Positions 16,238 through 24,116 of a stretch of 64,000 bases of DNA are shown one piece after another (position 1 is the stretch's first letter; each line of letters starts with the position of its first letter). The notes beneath the pieces are model-generated. The model did no database searches. It saw nothing but the letters and a program-made list of their open reading frames with translations, and was not told where the DNA came from. The position numbers were made by a program, and so were the translations under genes. Origin of the DNA: an uncultured Gemmata sp. (lineage in GTDB: Bacteria; Planctomycetota; Planctomycetia; Gemmatales; Gemmataceae). The stretch lies in NCBI GenBank assembly GCA_937924775.1, contig CALDUT010000001.1, positions 310,001 to 374,000 on the forward strand, read 5' to 3'.

Positions 16238-17731
16238 CTACCGTTTCGCGGGCGGCACATCGGGCGGGAATTGCTGGTGCAGGGCTGCGCGGGCCGCTTT
16301 CAACTCCGCCGTGTCTTTCTTAGCGTCGTAAAGGTTGCGGGCGTTTTCCAACTCGGCCACCTGTTCGTAGTACTCCACACCGACCAATTTCCCGATCTCC
16401 CAATCGCGCCACTCGGTATAACGACCGTGGCGAGTGCGGGCACTATAGCCCATGGCCTCGGGCAGGCCTTTCTCCGTGCGGTCGTAGTACGCCGGCCGTG
16501 GATGCTGCGTGAACGCGACCGTTTTCGTTCCCTTCGCACCATCGAGAATGGGCGCGAGGCTGTGCCCTTCCAAGCCGGGGGGGTGTTTCAACCCGCACAG
16601 GTCGGTGAGAGTGGGGAACAGGTCGAGCAGTTCCACGATGGCGGTGGTGGCTTTTCCTGCGGTCTTCATCGCGGGGGCGGCAATGATCAGCGGAACGCGA
16701 GCATCCAATTCGAAGCAGGAGGTTTTCGCCCACAGCCCGAATTCGCCGAGATGGTAGCCGTGATCAGACAAGAACACCACGATGGTTTTGTCGGTGAGCT
16801 TGTGGTCGTCGAGGGCTTTGAGCAGCTTGCCAATTTGGGCATCAAGATAGCTGATAGTGGCGAAGTAGCCGTGCCGCATCTCGGCGATTTGCGCCGGATT
16901 GGGTTGAATTTGTTTGGGCGGGACACCGAGAATTTCCTGGCTATCGTGGAAGGCAATGGCCGGTGCGCCGGGGGGGCGGGCGACCGCGCGTAGCTCGGGG
17001 ATGTCTTGCGGGTTGTACAAGTCCCAGTACTTCTGGGGGGCATTGAAAGGGGCGTGGGGCTTCCAGAAGCCGACAGCCAGAAAGAACGGCTGATCTTTCA
17101 CTTCCGCCAATACACGGACCGCTTCTGCGGCCACGCGACCATCGTAGTAGGCTTCGTCGGGTACAGCGCGTTTTTCGCACAGCGGGACTTTGCCGTACAT
17201 CCGGCCGATGTCGAGGGCATGATTCTGAGGCAGTTCGCCGTTCACTTGCGGCAAGTCGTCACCGTGATTGGCGTAGTGGAGAAATTCATCCGCGCTCCAC
17301 GAGCGGCGGTCGCCCTTGGCGCGCGTGTGCCAATTGTGGAAGATTTTGCCGACGCAGCGGGACTGATAACCGTTCTCTTTGAACCACTGCGGCAGGGTCA
17401 CAACATCCGGGTTCTTCTCGCGAAAGTGCTGACCGTTGGACCACAGATGCAACGTATCAGGGCGGCGCCCGGTCAACAGTGACGACCGTGACGGATTACA
17501 CACCGCTTGTTGGCAGAACGCCAGATCAAAGCGAATGCCCCGTTGCGCGAGGGCATCAAGATGCGGCGTTTTCGCCGGCGAACCATAGCAACCCAAATCG
17601 TTGCGCAGATCATCGGCCATGATGAACAGCACATTGGGCCGATCGGCGGCCACGGCCGTGGCCGGGGAGGCAGCTACAACCCCGACAGCCACCGCGACAG
17701 CCGCACACCAGGAGAAGCTCCTTTGTGACAT
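16238..17731 (-). CDS. Iduronate-2-sulfatase-like secreted sulfatase
   Basis: The 497-residue sulfatase has a signal peptide (cleavage near TAVAADR, residue 29) and 'NVLFIMADDLRNDLGCYG'. The intact maturation motif CNPSR has its cysteine at residue 78. 'CVGKIFHNW', 'FLSDHGYHLGEFGLWAKTS' and the end segment 'NARNLYDAKKDTAELKAAR' follow. It is the closest relative in this window of the TAG-interrupted gene at 7933-9285, so comparing the two shows what that copy has lost. AAGGAG lies eight bases before ATG 17731. It begins five bases after the stop of the sulfatase upstream and ends 12 bases before the oxidoreductase start. It is therefore probably the middle gene of a sulfatase-sulfatase-oxidoreductase operon. 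Confidence 0.93.
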   Translation of the reverse strand: MSQRSFSWCAAVAVAVGVVAASPATAVAADRPNVLFIMADDLRNDLGCYGSPAKTPHLDALAQRGIRFDLAFCQQAVCNPSRSSLLTGRRPDTLHLWSNGQHFREKNPDVVTLPQWFKENGYQSRCVGKIFHNWHTRAKGDRRSWSADEFLHYANHGDDLPQVNGELPQNHALDIGRMYGKVPLCEKRAVPDEAYYDGRVAAEAVRVLAEVKDQPFFLAVGFWKPHAPFNAPQKYWDLYNPQDIPELRAVARPPGAPAIAFHDSQEILGVPPKQIQPNPAQIAEMRHGYFATISYLDAQIGKLLKALDDHKLTDKTIVVFLSDHGYHLGEFGLWAKTSCFELDARVPLIIAAPAMKTAGKATTAIVELLDLFPTLTDLCGLKHPPGLEGHSLAPILDGAKGTKTVAFTQHPRPAYYDRTEKGLPEAMGYSARTRHGRYTEWRDWEIGKLVGVEYYEQVAELENARNLYDAKKDTAELKAARAALHQQFPPDVPPAKR

Positions 17732-17736
17732 GGCAG

Positions 17737-19119
17737 TTACTCCTTCTCCTTGCCCTTGAGCTTGGGCAATCCCGGTTGGTTGACCGTGGGTAGAAACTTC
17801 ATCAGTTCTTTCTTGACCGGGGCGAACTTTTCATCACTGGCCAGATTGGTCCATTCGTAAGGGTCGTTGTCGTGGTCGTAGAGTTCTTCATCGCCATTAG
17901 CATAGCGGATGTAACGCCATTTCTCGGTGCGGATGGCGTGATTGTGGGGGCGGTAGGTGGTGATCGCGGGTTTATTCCACTTCGCCTGCGGATCGCGCAG
18001 AAGGGGCGTTATATCCTCACCTTCGACGTGCTTGGGCTGGGGAATATTGCACAGTGTACAGAGTGTGGGATAAACGCTCATGAGATCGACGGTGCGTTCG
18101 CACAGGCCTCCGCCGCGAGTCACTCCGGGGACCACCCAGATGTAGGGTGTCCGTGTTGCTTCTTCCCACAACGCGAACTTGCGCCAGTGTTCTTTTTCGC
18201 CCAGATGCCAACCATGATCGCCCCAGAACACAACGATCGTGTTGTTCTTGTACCGGGATTTCTCGAAGGCCTCAAGCAGGCGGCCAATTTGCGTGTCGCA
18301 ATAGGCGATGGTGGCCAAATAGGCTTGCACGGCCTCTTTCCAGCGGTTGGATTGGAGAATCGCCGCGTGGTCGCCCTGGGGGTTGGCTAGGCGGACACCC
18401 GCCGGGGGAATATCTTTGAGATCGTCCTTGATATACGGGGGCAGTTCGATGGTATCGAGCGGGAACAGCTCGTAGTACTTCTGTGGCACGTTCCACGGCA
18501 AGTGCGGTTTTTGCAGCCCGATGGCGAGGAAAAAGGGCTTGTCGTGTTGGGCTTGTAGTTGTTTGATGCCGTAGTCGACAATGAATTCATCGGGCAATTG
18601 GGAATCGTCGGTCAGTGGTTGGAATTTGATCCCGCCGACGCCATCGTCTTTGGCGGTGGGGTGAGGTTTCATCTCGGCGAGTTTGCGGGGGAGGAAGTAA
18701 TCCGTCCATTCGCCCTCGCGGTGCGTGTTGGCGTGGTAGATCTTGCCGGCGCCGTAGACGTTGTACCCAGCTTGGAGGAACTGCGTGGTCAAGGTGTGTT
18801 CTTTGGGAATGACCGGCTTCCAGTCTTGCGAATTCTCGTACACGCCGGTACTACCCGGACGCCAACCGGACATCAACGCAGCCCGGCTCGGATTACACAC
18901 TGGGGCGGCACAATAGGCCCGTTTGAAACTCACCCCCATCTTCGCAAGCCGATCGATATTGGGGGTTTTGGTCTGTGCGTTCCGCCCCAGATGACCGACC
19001 CAATGATTCAAGTCATCCACCGCAATAAACAACACATTCGGCTTCTCCGCGGCAACCCCAGCGACCGCGGAAGCCAGAAGCGTGCAGATGGCAAGAATGG
19101 CCCCACAGCCATGGTTCAT
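17737..19119 (-). CDS. Secreted sulfatase (iduronate-2-sulfatase/choline-sulfatase-like)
   Basis: The 460-residue exported sulfatase has a signal peptide of residues 1-24 (…VAGVAAEK), 'NVLFIAVDDLNHWVGHLG', CNPSR with cysteine 75, 'GAGKIYHANTHREGEW' and 'VFWGDHGWHLGEKEHWRK'. The C-terminal 'EKWRYIRYANGDEELYDHDN' is the common end module. ATG 19119 is the clear start: AGGAGG stands eight bases upstream and a signal peptide follows at once, whereas the 50 codons above it have neither. Only five bases separate its stop from the next sulfatase start, so the genes are surely co-transcribed. A glycosaminoglycan-like sulfate ester is plausible but not proven. Confidence 0.93.
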   Translation of the reverse strand: MNHGCGAILAICTLLASAVAGVAAEKPNVLFIAVDDLNHWVGHLGRNAQTKTPNIDRLAKMGVSFKRAYCAAPVCNPSRAALMSGWRPGSTGVYENSQDWKPVIPKEHTLTTQFLQAGYNVYGAGKIYHANTHREGEWTDYFLPRKLAEMKPHPTAKDDGVGGIKFQPLTDDSQLPDEFIVDYGIKQLQAQHDKPFFLAIGLQKPHLPWNVPQKYYELFPLDTIELPPYIKDDLKDIPPAGVRLANPQGDHAAILQSNRWKEAVQAYLATIAYCDTQIGRLLEAFEKSRYKNNTIVVFWGDHGWHLGEKEHWRKFALWEEATRTPYIWVVPGVTRGGGLCERTVDLMSVYPTLCTLCNIPQPKHVEGEDITPLLRDPQAKWNKPAITTYRPHNHAIRTEKWRYIRYANGDEELYDHDNDPYEWTNLASDEKFAPVKKELMKFLPTVNQPGLPKLKGKEKE

Positions 19120-19336
19120 CGGCGTTCCTCCTGTTGATGGTGATTGCACCCCGCAGCAGGCTACCAACGGTTCCTTCCCCGGCCGCTTGGAGATGAGGCT
19201 TACTCTGGGCGTGGCGACCTCAGCCAGTTGGTGACGGCTGGTGGTCCTCATCCATCGATCGATACGCAACTCAGCGAGCGATAAAAGCGACCCAGCCTTG
19301 GAAAAGACAACAAACTTGCTCTAGAGCTGACGTTCT

Positions 19337-21001
19337 CTATTTCTTCTTGGCCACCGGCCACGGTTCAACGAGGGCCCGTTTGGCGTAGGCATCGTATTTA
19401 GCAGCCAGTTCTTTCACTTTGTCGGTCATCGTGTCGGCCAGATTGTTCGCTTCGACCCGATCTTGGGCGATGTCGTACAGCTCCCAATTCTGATTATGCT
19501 TGGCCACGAGCTTCCAATTCCCCACTCGCACGGCCCGGTTACCTTCGTGTTCCCAATAGAGAGCATCGCGGTCGAGGGCTTGGTTGGCAAACACTGGCAA
19601 CAGGCTTCGTCCTTCCAAAGGCGTGGCGTTGGCGGGGTATTGCGCCTTGGCCAGTTCGTAGATGGTCGGGGCGATGTCGATGAGGTGCCCCGGCTGATGG
19701 CGAAGTTCCCCTTTGGCCGTGATTCCCTGCGGCCAGTGGACAATCAAGGGCGTACTGATGCCGCCTTCATGGACCCAGTGCTTGTATTCGCGGAAGGGTG
19801 TATTGGACACATTCGCCCAGCCGCGGCCGTAGGCGATGTAAGTATCTTCCGGGCCGGGCATCACTTGGTTGCCCATGCGGATCGGGTAGCCGTCGCGGGT
19901 TTGCATGGGAACACTGCCGGTGGCCAAATCCTCAGGCTTCAGGGGCGGGAAGGTGGGTTTCTCTGGTCGCGGAATGTTGGGATGATTCTTGTTGCCAGTC
20001 CGGCCCATAGGTTCGGCACAGGCACCATTGTCCTGCAGGTAGACGATGAGCGTATTGTCGAATTGGCCGTTCTTCTTCAACTCGGCCACAATCTTACCGA
20101 TGCCTTGATCCATGCGATCGATCATCGCGGCATACACTTCCATACAGGCCGCTTCCCACTTCTTGTCTGCGACTTTGTTCCAATCCTCCGCTTGCGGGCA
20201 CATGGGCTGTTTCGGATCGATCAGCCCCAGTTTCGTCGCTTGCTCGAAGCGGGCTTGGCGGATCGGTTCATACCCACCGTCGTATTTGCCTTTGTACTTG
20301 GCGATGTCTTCAGGCAGAGCGTGCATTGGCCAGTGGGCCGCGGTGTAAGCCACATAGCAGAAGAACGGTTTCTCCTTATGCTGTTGCGCGTGTTCCCGCA
20401 GGAAGCGGACCGCGTGATCGGAAATGGCATCGGTGTAGTAGTATGTCTTGGGCTTGTATTCGGGGTCGGCGTAGGGGGAAATCATGGTGTTGTCGCGCAC
20501 CAGCGACGACGGATCGTAGAAGCTACCGGCCCCGTGGATGGTCCCATAGAAGCGGTCGAAACCGCGTTGCAAGGGCCAATTGTGTTTGGGTCCGTCTTTA
20601 CTGGTGAAACGGGTGACATGCCACTTGCCCACGGCGTAGCACCGGTAGCCCACTGGCTTCAGCACTTCGCCCAACAGGCGGCACGACGTATTGAGGTCGC
20701 CGCGGTAACCCGGTTTGCCGTCGTCGGTCATCATGTGCCCGATGCCCGTTTGATGCGGATACAGACCCGTCAGCAGGCTGGCCCGTGTCGGGCAGCAGCG
20801 AGCCGTGTTGTAAAACTGCGTGAAGCGCAGACCGTTGGCAGCGAGGGCATCGAGCGTCGGAGTCGCGATTTCACCGCCATAGCAACCCAGATCGGTGAAG
20901 CCCATATCGTCCGACAGGATGATCAACACATTCGGTTTCTCAGCAGCGGGTGCCAACCCCACGAGAACGAGAATCACTAGAAGACTCAATCGGCAGCGCA
21001 T
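19337..21001 (-). CDS. Secreted arylsulfatase
   Basis: The 554-residue sulfatase is of the arylsulfatase A/choline-sulfatase branch. A signal peptide covers residues 1-20, followed by 'NVLIILSDDMGFTDLGCYGG'. The maturation motif is CCPTR (formylglycine cysteine 69, with a second cysteine next to it). 'AVGKWHVTRF' and 'YLQDNGACAEPMG' hold the remaining active-site residues. A long central insert ('PIRQARFEQATKLGLIDPKQ') matches the large arylsulfatase subgroup that has a helical lid. The tail 'NRAVRVGNWKLVAKHNQNWE' ends the sulfatase fold. ATG 21001 has AGGA nine bases upstream. It is 217 bp upstream of the next sulfatase and 240 bp from the prolyl oligopeptidase stop, with a hairpin in that gap, so it may start its own transcript. 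Confidence 0.92.
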   Translation of the reverse strand: MRCRLSLLVILVLVGLAPAAEKPNVLIILSDDMGFTDLGCYGGEIATPTLDALAANGLRFTQFYNTARCCPTRASLLTGLYPHQTGIGHMMTDDGKPGYRGDLNTSCRLLGEVLKPVGYRCYAVGKWHVTRFTSKDGPKHNWPLQRGFDRFYGTIHGAGSFYDPSSLVRDNTMISPYADPEYKPKTYYYTDAISDHAVRFLREHAQQHKEKPFFCYVAYTAAHWPMHALPEDIAKYKGKYDGGYEPIRQARFEQATKLGLIDPKQPMCPQAEDWNKVADKKWEAACMEVYAAMIDRMDQGIGKIVAELKKNGQFDNTLIVYLQDNGACAEPMGRTGNKNHPNIPRPEKPTFPPLKPEDLATGSVPMQTRDGYPIRMGNQVMPGPEDTYIAYGRGWANVSNTPFREYKHWVHEGGISTPLIVHWPQGITAKGELRHQPGHLIDIAPTIYELAKAQYPANATPLEGRSLLPVFANQALDRDALYWEHEGNRAVRVGNWKLVAKHNQNWELYDIAQDRVEANNLADTMTDKVKELAAKYDAYAKRALVEPWPVAKKK

Positions 21002-21178
21002 GGGAGAGGTCCTTTCCGGGGAGAGTGGTTAGGCCTTTTCGGTTGTAACGTCTGTGATCTGGAATTTCCAAGAATTTCTTCATCCATAAAGAATCTGTGA
21101 AACGGCGAAGTCAAGTAATCGTCCGGGGGCACTCCCCGGGGCCACTCAAGACCCGTCAAGGCCACCGTCACAGACCTG

Positions 21179-21202
21179 CGGCCGGGTTGTTGCCCGGCCG
21201 CG
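21179..21202 (-). terminator. Hairpin downstream of the prolyl oligopeptidase gene
   Basis: GCGGCCGGG pairs perfectly with CCCGGCCGC across a 6-base loop, 39 bp past the stop of the minus-strand peptidase gene. A second weaker stem (CCGGGG / CCCCGG, 21124-21140) lies just beyond. No T-run follows either. Confidence 0.55.
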
Positions 21203-21241
21203 AGAGGGTTTCCTTCTCTTCCAGCGTCGGACCTTAGCGAC

Positions 21242-23407
21242 TCATTTGGGAATCGCCGGCTCGAAGTCGAGCGTTTTGACGAGGAACGCCCATTGATCAG
21301 CAACTTCCTCGATGATTTTCGTTGTCGGTTTGCCCGCCCCATGGCCGGCTTTGGTCTCAATACGGATCAACACCGGGGCGGAACCGCGTTGATGGGCCTG
21401 GAGGGCCGCGGCGAACTTGAAGCTGTGGCCGGGCACCACCCGATCATCGGTATCGGCCGTGGTGATCAGGGTCGCGGGATACTCCCGGGGGCCATTGCGC
21501 AAAAGCACATGGTAGGGGCTGTATTTGTAGAGAGTTTGAAATTCCTCCGGATTGTCACTGGAACCGTAATCGTCCACCCAGAAGCGGCCGGCGGTGAACT
21601 TCTGGAAGCGGAGCATGTCCATCACCCCCACCGCCGGGAGGCAGGCCCCATACAGATCGGGCCGCTGTGTCATACAGGCACCAACGAGCAACCCCCCGTT
21701 GCTGCCGCCTTGAATCGCCAGCTTCTTGGAGTTGGTGTACTTCTGCTGAATCAGGTATTCGGCCGCAGCGATGAAATCATCAAAGACGTTTTGCTTTTGC
21801 AGTTTGGTACCAGCGCGATGCCAGGCATCGCCATATTCGCCCCCCCCGCGGAGGTTCGCTAGGGCAAAAACCCCGCCCATCTCCATCCACTGCAACCGTG
21901 ACACCGAGAAACCCGGGGTCAGCGAGATGTTGAAGCCCCCGTAGCCGTAGAGCAACGTCGGATTGTTCCCGTCGAGCTTGAGTCCTTTTTTGTGTGCGAT
22001 AAACATCGGCACTTTCGTACCATCTTTACTGCTGTAGAAAACTTGCTTCACCTCATAATCGTCGGGGGAGAACTTCACCTTGGCTTCGCGAATGAGCTTG
22101 CTTTCACCGGTGATGATGTCGTAGCGGTAAATCCGCGTGGGCGTGGCGAAGCTGCTGAAGGTGTAGAACGTTTCGGTGTATTCGCGTTTGCCGCCGAAGC
22201 CACTGGCTGTGCCGATACCCGGCAACTCCACATCGCGGACAAACTTCCCGTCCACTTCGTATACCTTCACCGCGGTTTTGGCATCCTTCAGGTAGCTGCA
22301 GATGAAGCGATTGCCCACAAGGCTGACACTCTCCAGCGGTTCGTTGGCCTCCGGGATGATGGTTTTCCAATTCTTCTTGTCCGGATTTTTCGTATCGATG
22401 GCGATCACCTGATACTTCGGCGCTTGATAATCGGTTTGGAAGTAGAAGACGCCGCCATCGTTGCCGAGGAAGTTGAATTTGTTGTCGTGATTGTCAATGA
22501 GGTCCACTATTTTGCTATCCGGCACGCTCAGGTCCTGATACGCGATCCGCACCTTGCGGCTGGTGGTGCCATCGCCAATAGCAATAACAAGCCATTGGCC
22601 ATCTTCGCTTACCTCCGCACCAATGGTCCATTGGGGGTTGTCGGGGCGTTCGTAAATGAGTTTGTCTTCGCTTTGGGGCGTCCCGACTTTGTGGTAATAA
22701 AGCTTCATGTCCACGTTCAGGTCTTGGAACGCGGCCCCCCTCTTGGGTTCGGGGAAACGACTATAATAAAAGCCCTTGCCGTCGTTGGTCCACGCGGCGC
22801 TGCTGAATTTGATCCACTTGAGTTCATCCGGCAGCGGTTTGTTGGCGGCAATATCGAAGACTTTCCACGTCGTCCAATCCGAGCCCGCCTCCGCGACGCC
22901 ATAGGCCATGAATTGGGCATCGTCGCTAATGGCCAAACCGGCCAGTGCGATCGTGCCATCTTTGCTCCAGGTATTAGGATCCATGAGCAATTTTGGCTCA
23001 GAGTCAAGTGAATTTTGAAAAAAAAGAACATTTTGGTTCTGCAGGCCGTCATTACGGAAAAAGAAATACCGGCCGCCGACCTTAAACGGGGCCGAAATCT
23101 TCTCGAAATTGAACAGATCCGTGATCCGTTTTTTGATCGCTTCACGCTGGGGAATACTCTCCAGATAGGCAAACGTTACGCGGTTCTGGGCTTCGACCCA
23201 GTTGGCGACCTCCTGGCTTTTGCGCACATCTTCTTCCAACCACCGGTAAGGATCAGCCACCATCACACCGTGGTAATTGTCGACAACATCAACTTTCTTC
23301 GTTTCGGGATACTTCAACGCTTTTGACTCCTGAGCAGAGGTGATGGAAACCACTGTCGCGGCCAGAGCGATGAGAAACGTCATCATCACCCAGCAAATCC
23401 TGCGCAT
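21242..23407 (-). CDS. Prolyl oligopeptidase, S9A family, secreted
   Basis: The 721-residue serine peptidase cleaves short peptides after proline. A signal peptide (residues 1-25, …SITSAQES) sends it across the membrane. An N-terminal cap beginning 'YPETKKVDVVDNYHGVMVAD' leads into a seven-bladed propeller (about 110-440). A C-terminal alpha/beta hydrolase domain follows, with nucleophile GGSNGG (Ser about 569), DTDDRVVPGHS (Asp about 654) and KAGHGAGKPT (His about 689). The order and spacing match known enzymes, and the length is normal. AGGAGT precedes ATG 23407. The gene stands alone between two gaps and is not obviously tied to the sulfatase block; a nutritional role on peptides is likely. 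Confidence 0.95.
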   Translation of the reverse strand: MRRICWVMMTFLIALAATVVSITSAQESKALKYPETKKVDVVDNYHGVMVADPYRWLEEDVRKSQEVANWVEAQNRVTFAYLESIPQREAIKKRITDLFNFEKISAPFKVGGRYFFFRNDGLQNQNVLFFQNSLDSEPKLLMDPNTWSKDGTIALAGLAISDDAQFMAYGVAEAGSDWTTWKVFDIAANKPLPDELKWIKFSSAAWTNDGKGFYYSRFPEPKRGAAFQDLNVDMKLYYHKVGTPQSEDKLIYERPDNPQWTIGAEVSEDGQWLVIAIGDGTTSRKVRIAYQDLSVPDSKIVDLIDNHDNKFNFLGNDGGVFYFQTDYQAPKYQVIAIDTKNPDKKNWKTIIPEANEPLESVSLVGNRFICSYLKDAKTAVKVYEVDGKFVRDVELPGIGTASGFGGKREYTETFYTFSSFATPTRIYRYDIITGESKLIREAKVKFSPDDYEVKQVFYSSKDGTKVPMFIAHKKGLKLDGNNPTLLYGYGGFNISLTPGFSVSRLQWMEMGGVFALANLRGGGEYGDAWHRAGTKLQKQNVFDDFIAAAEYLIQQKYTNSKKLAIQGGSNGGLLVGACMTQRPDLYGACLPAVGVMDMLRFQKFTAGRFWVDDYGSSDNPEEFQTLYKYSPYHVLLRNGPREYPATLITTADTDDRVVPGHSFKFAAALQAHQRGSAPVLIRIETKAGHGAGKPTTKIIEEVADQWAFLVKTLDFEPAIPK

Positions 23408-23460
23408 GAGGCAACTCCTGTGAAAAACGGGCGAAGGGGATGAGAAGGATTATAGACCGA

Positions 23461-23895
23461 TCAGCGACGCAAGGCGGTGCGAACGGTTTCTAAGAGGGTT
23501 GCGACGGTAAAGGGTTTTTGTAACAGTGGCTCATCCGCCGGGAGCGGTTCCGGCGCTGTACCCGCGCCCCCGGGAAAGGCCGACATGAACAACACCGGCA
23601 CCTCGGGCCGTACCTGCCGCACACACGCGGCCAATTCCGTCCCAAGTGCTTGTGGCATAACCACATCGGTCAAAACCAAATCGAACTGCGCCGGATTGGC
23701 TATAAACAATTCCCGAGCGCTTTGACCATTGCTGGCCGCAACGACGATGTAGCCGGCTTGTTGTAAAACCGTAATCACGAAACTCCGGACCGCGTCGTCG
23801 TCTTCCGCAACCAGGATGGCCGGCGACCGATTCGGCACCGCGGCAGCGTGCATGCGAGAACTGACGGTAGAGGACAATCCTTGTTCAACCGACAT
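23461..23895 (-). CDS. Single-domain response regulator (receiver protein)
   Basis: The protein is essentially one CheY-like receiver domain of about 120 residues after a short variable N-terminus. Numbered from ATG 23895 (144 residues), it has acidic pocket residues Glu31/Asp32 (VAEDDDAVR), phospho-acceptor Asp77 (LVLTDVVMP), Ser105 (FMSAFPG) and Lys127 (LQKPFT). No output domain follows, so it should act by protein contact or as a phosphate relay. The start is uncertain: a GTG at 24000 gives 179 residues and an ATG at 23853 gives 130; none has a strong ribosome binding site. The HDOD-kinase gene lies 221 bp upstream on the same strand and could be a signalling partner; no histidine kinase is nearby. 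Confidence 0.85.
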   Translation of the reverse strand: MSVEQGLSSTVSSRMHAAAVPNRSPAILVAEDDDAVRSFVITVLQQAGYIVVAASNGQSARELFIANPAQFDLVLTDVVMPQALGTELAACVRQVRPEVPVLFMSAFPGGAGTAPEPLPADEPLLQKPFTVATLLETVRTALRR

Positions 23896-24116
23896 CGCGC
23901 ACCCTATCCAAAGGCCAAGGGAACTCAGACGCGAGTTACTGACCGTGCGAATCAAATGCCGAAAATGTTGTCTCTCTGAGTAAGAACCCACAGCCGACAC
24001 GGCAACACAAAGCCGCGAATTTCCGAGAAAGTCATGAGAAGGAATTCAGGTGAGAGCTGAATCACTCACTCCGGCCTGATATGATACCGGCTCGATACTG
24101 GATCAGGCCGACCTGC

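Noticed and set aside
19463-20980. A 505-codon plus-strand open frame
   Set aside because: Exactly antisense to the arylsulfatase at 19337-21001; no ribosome binding site or recognisable domain.
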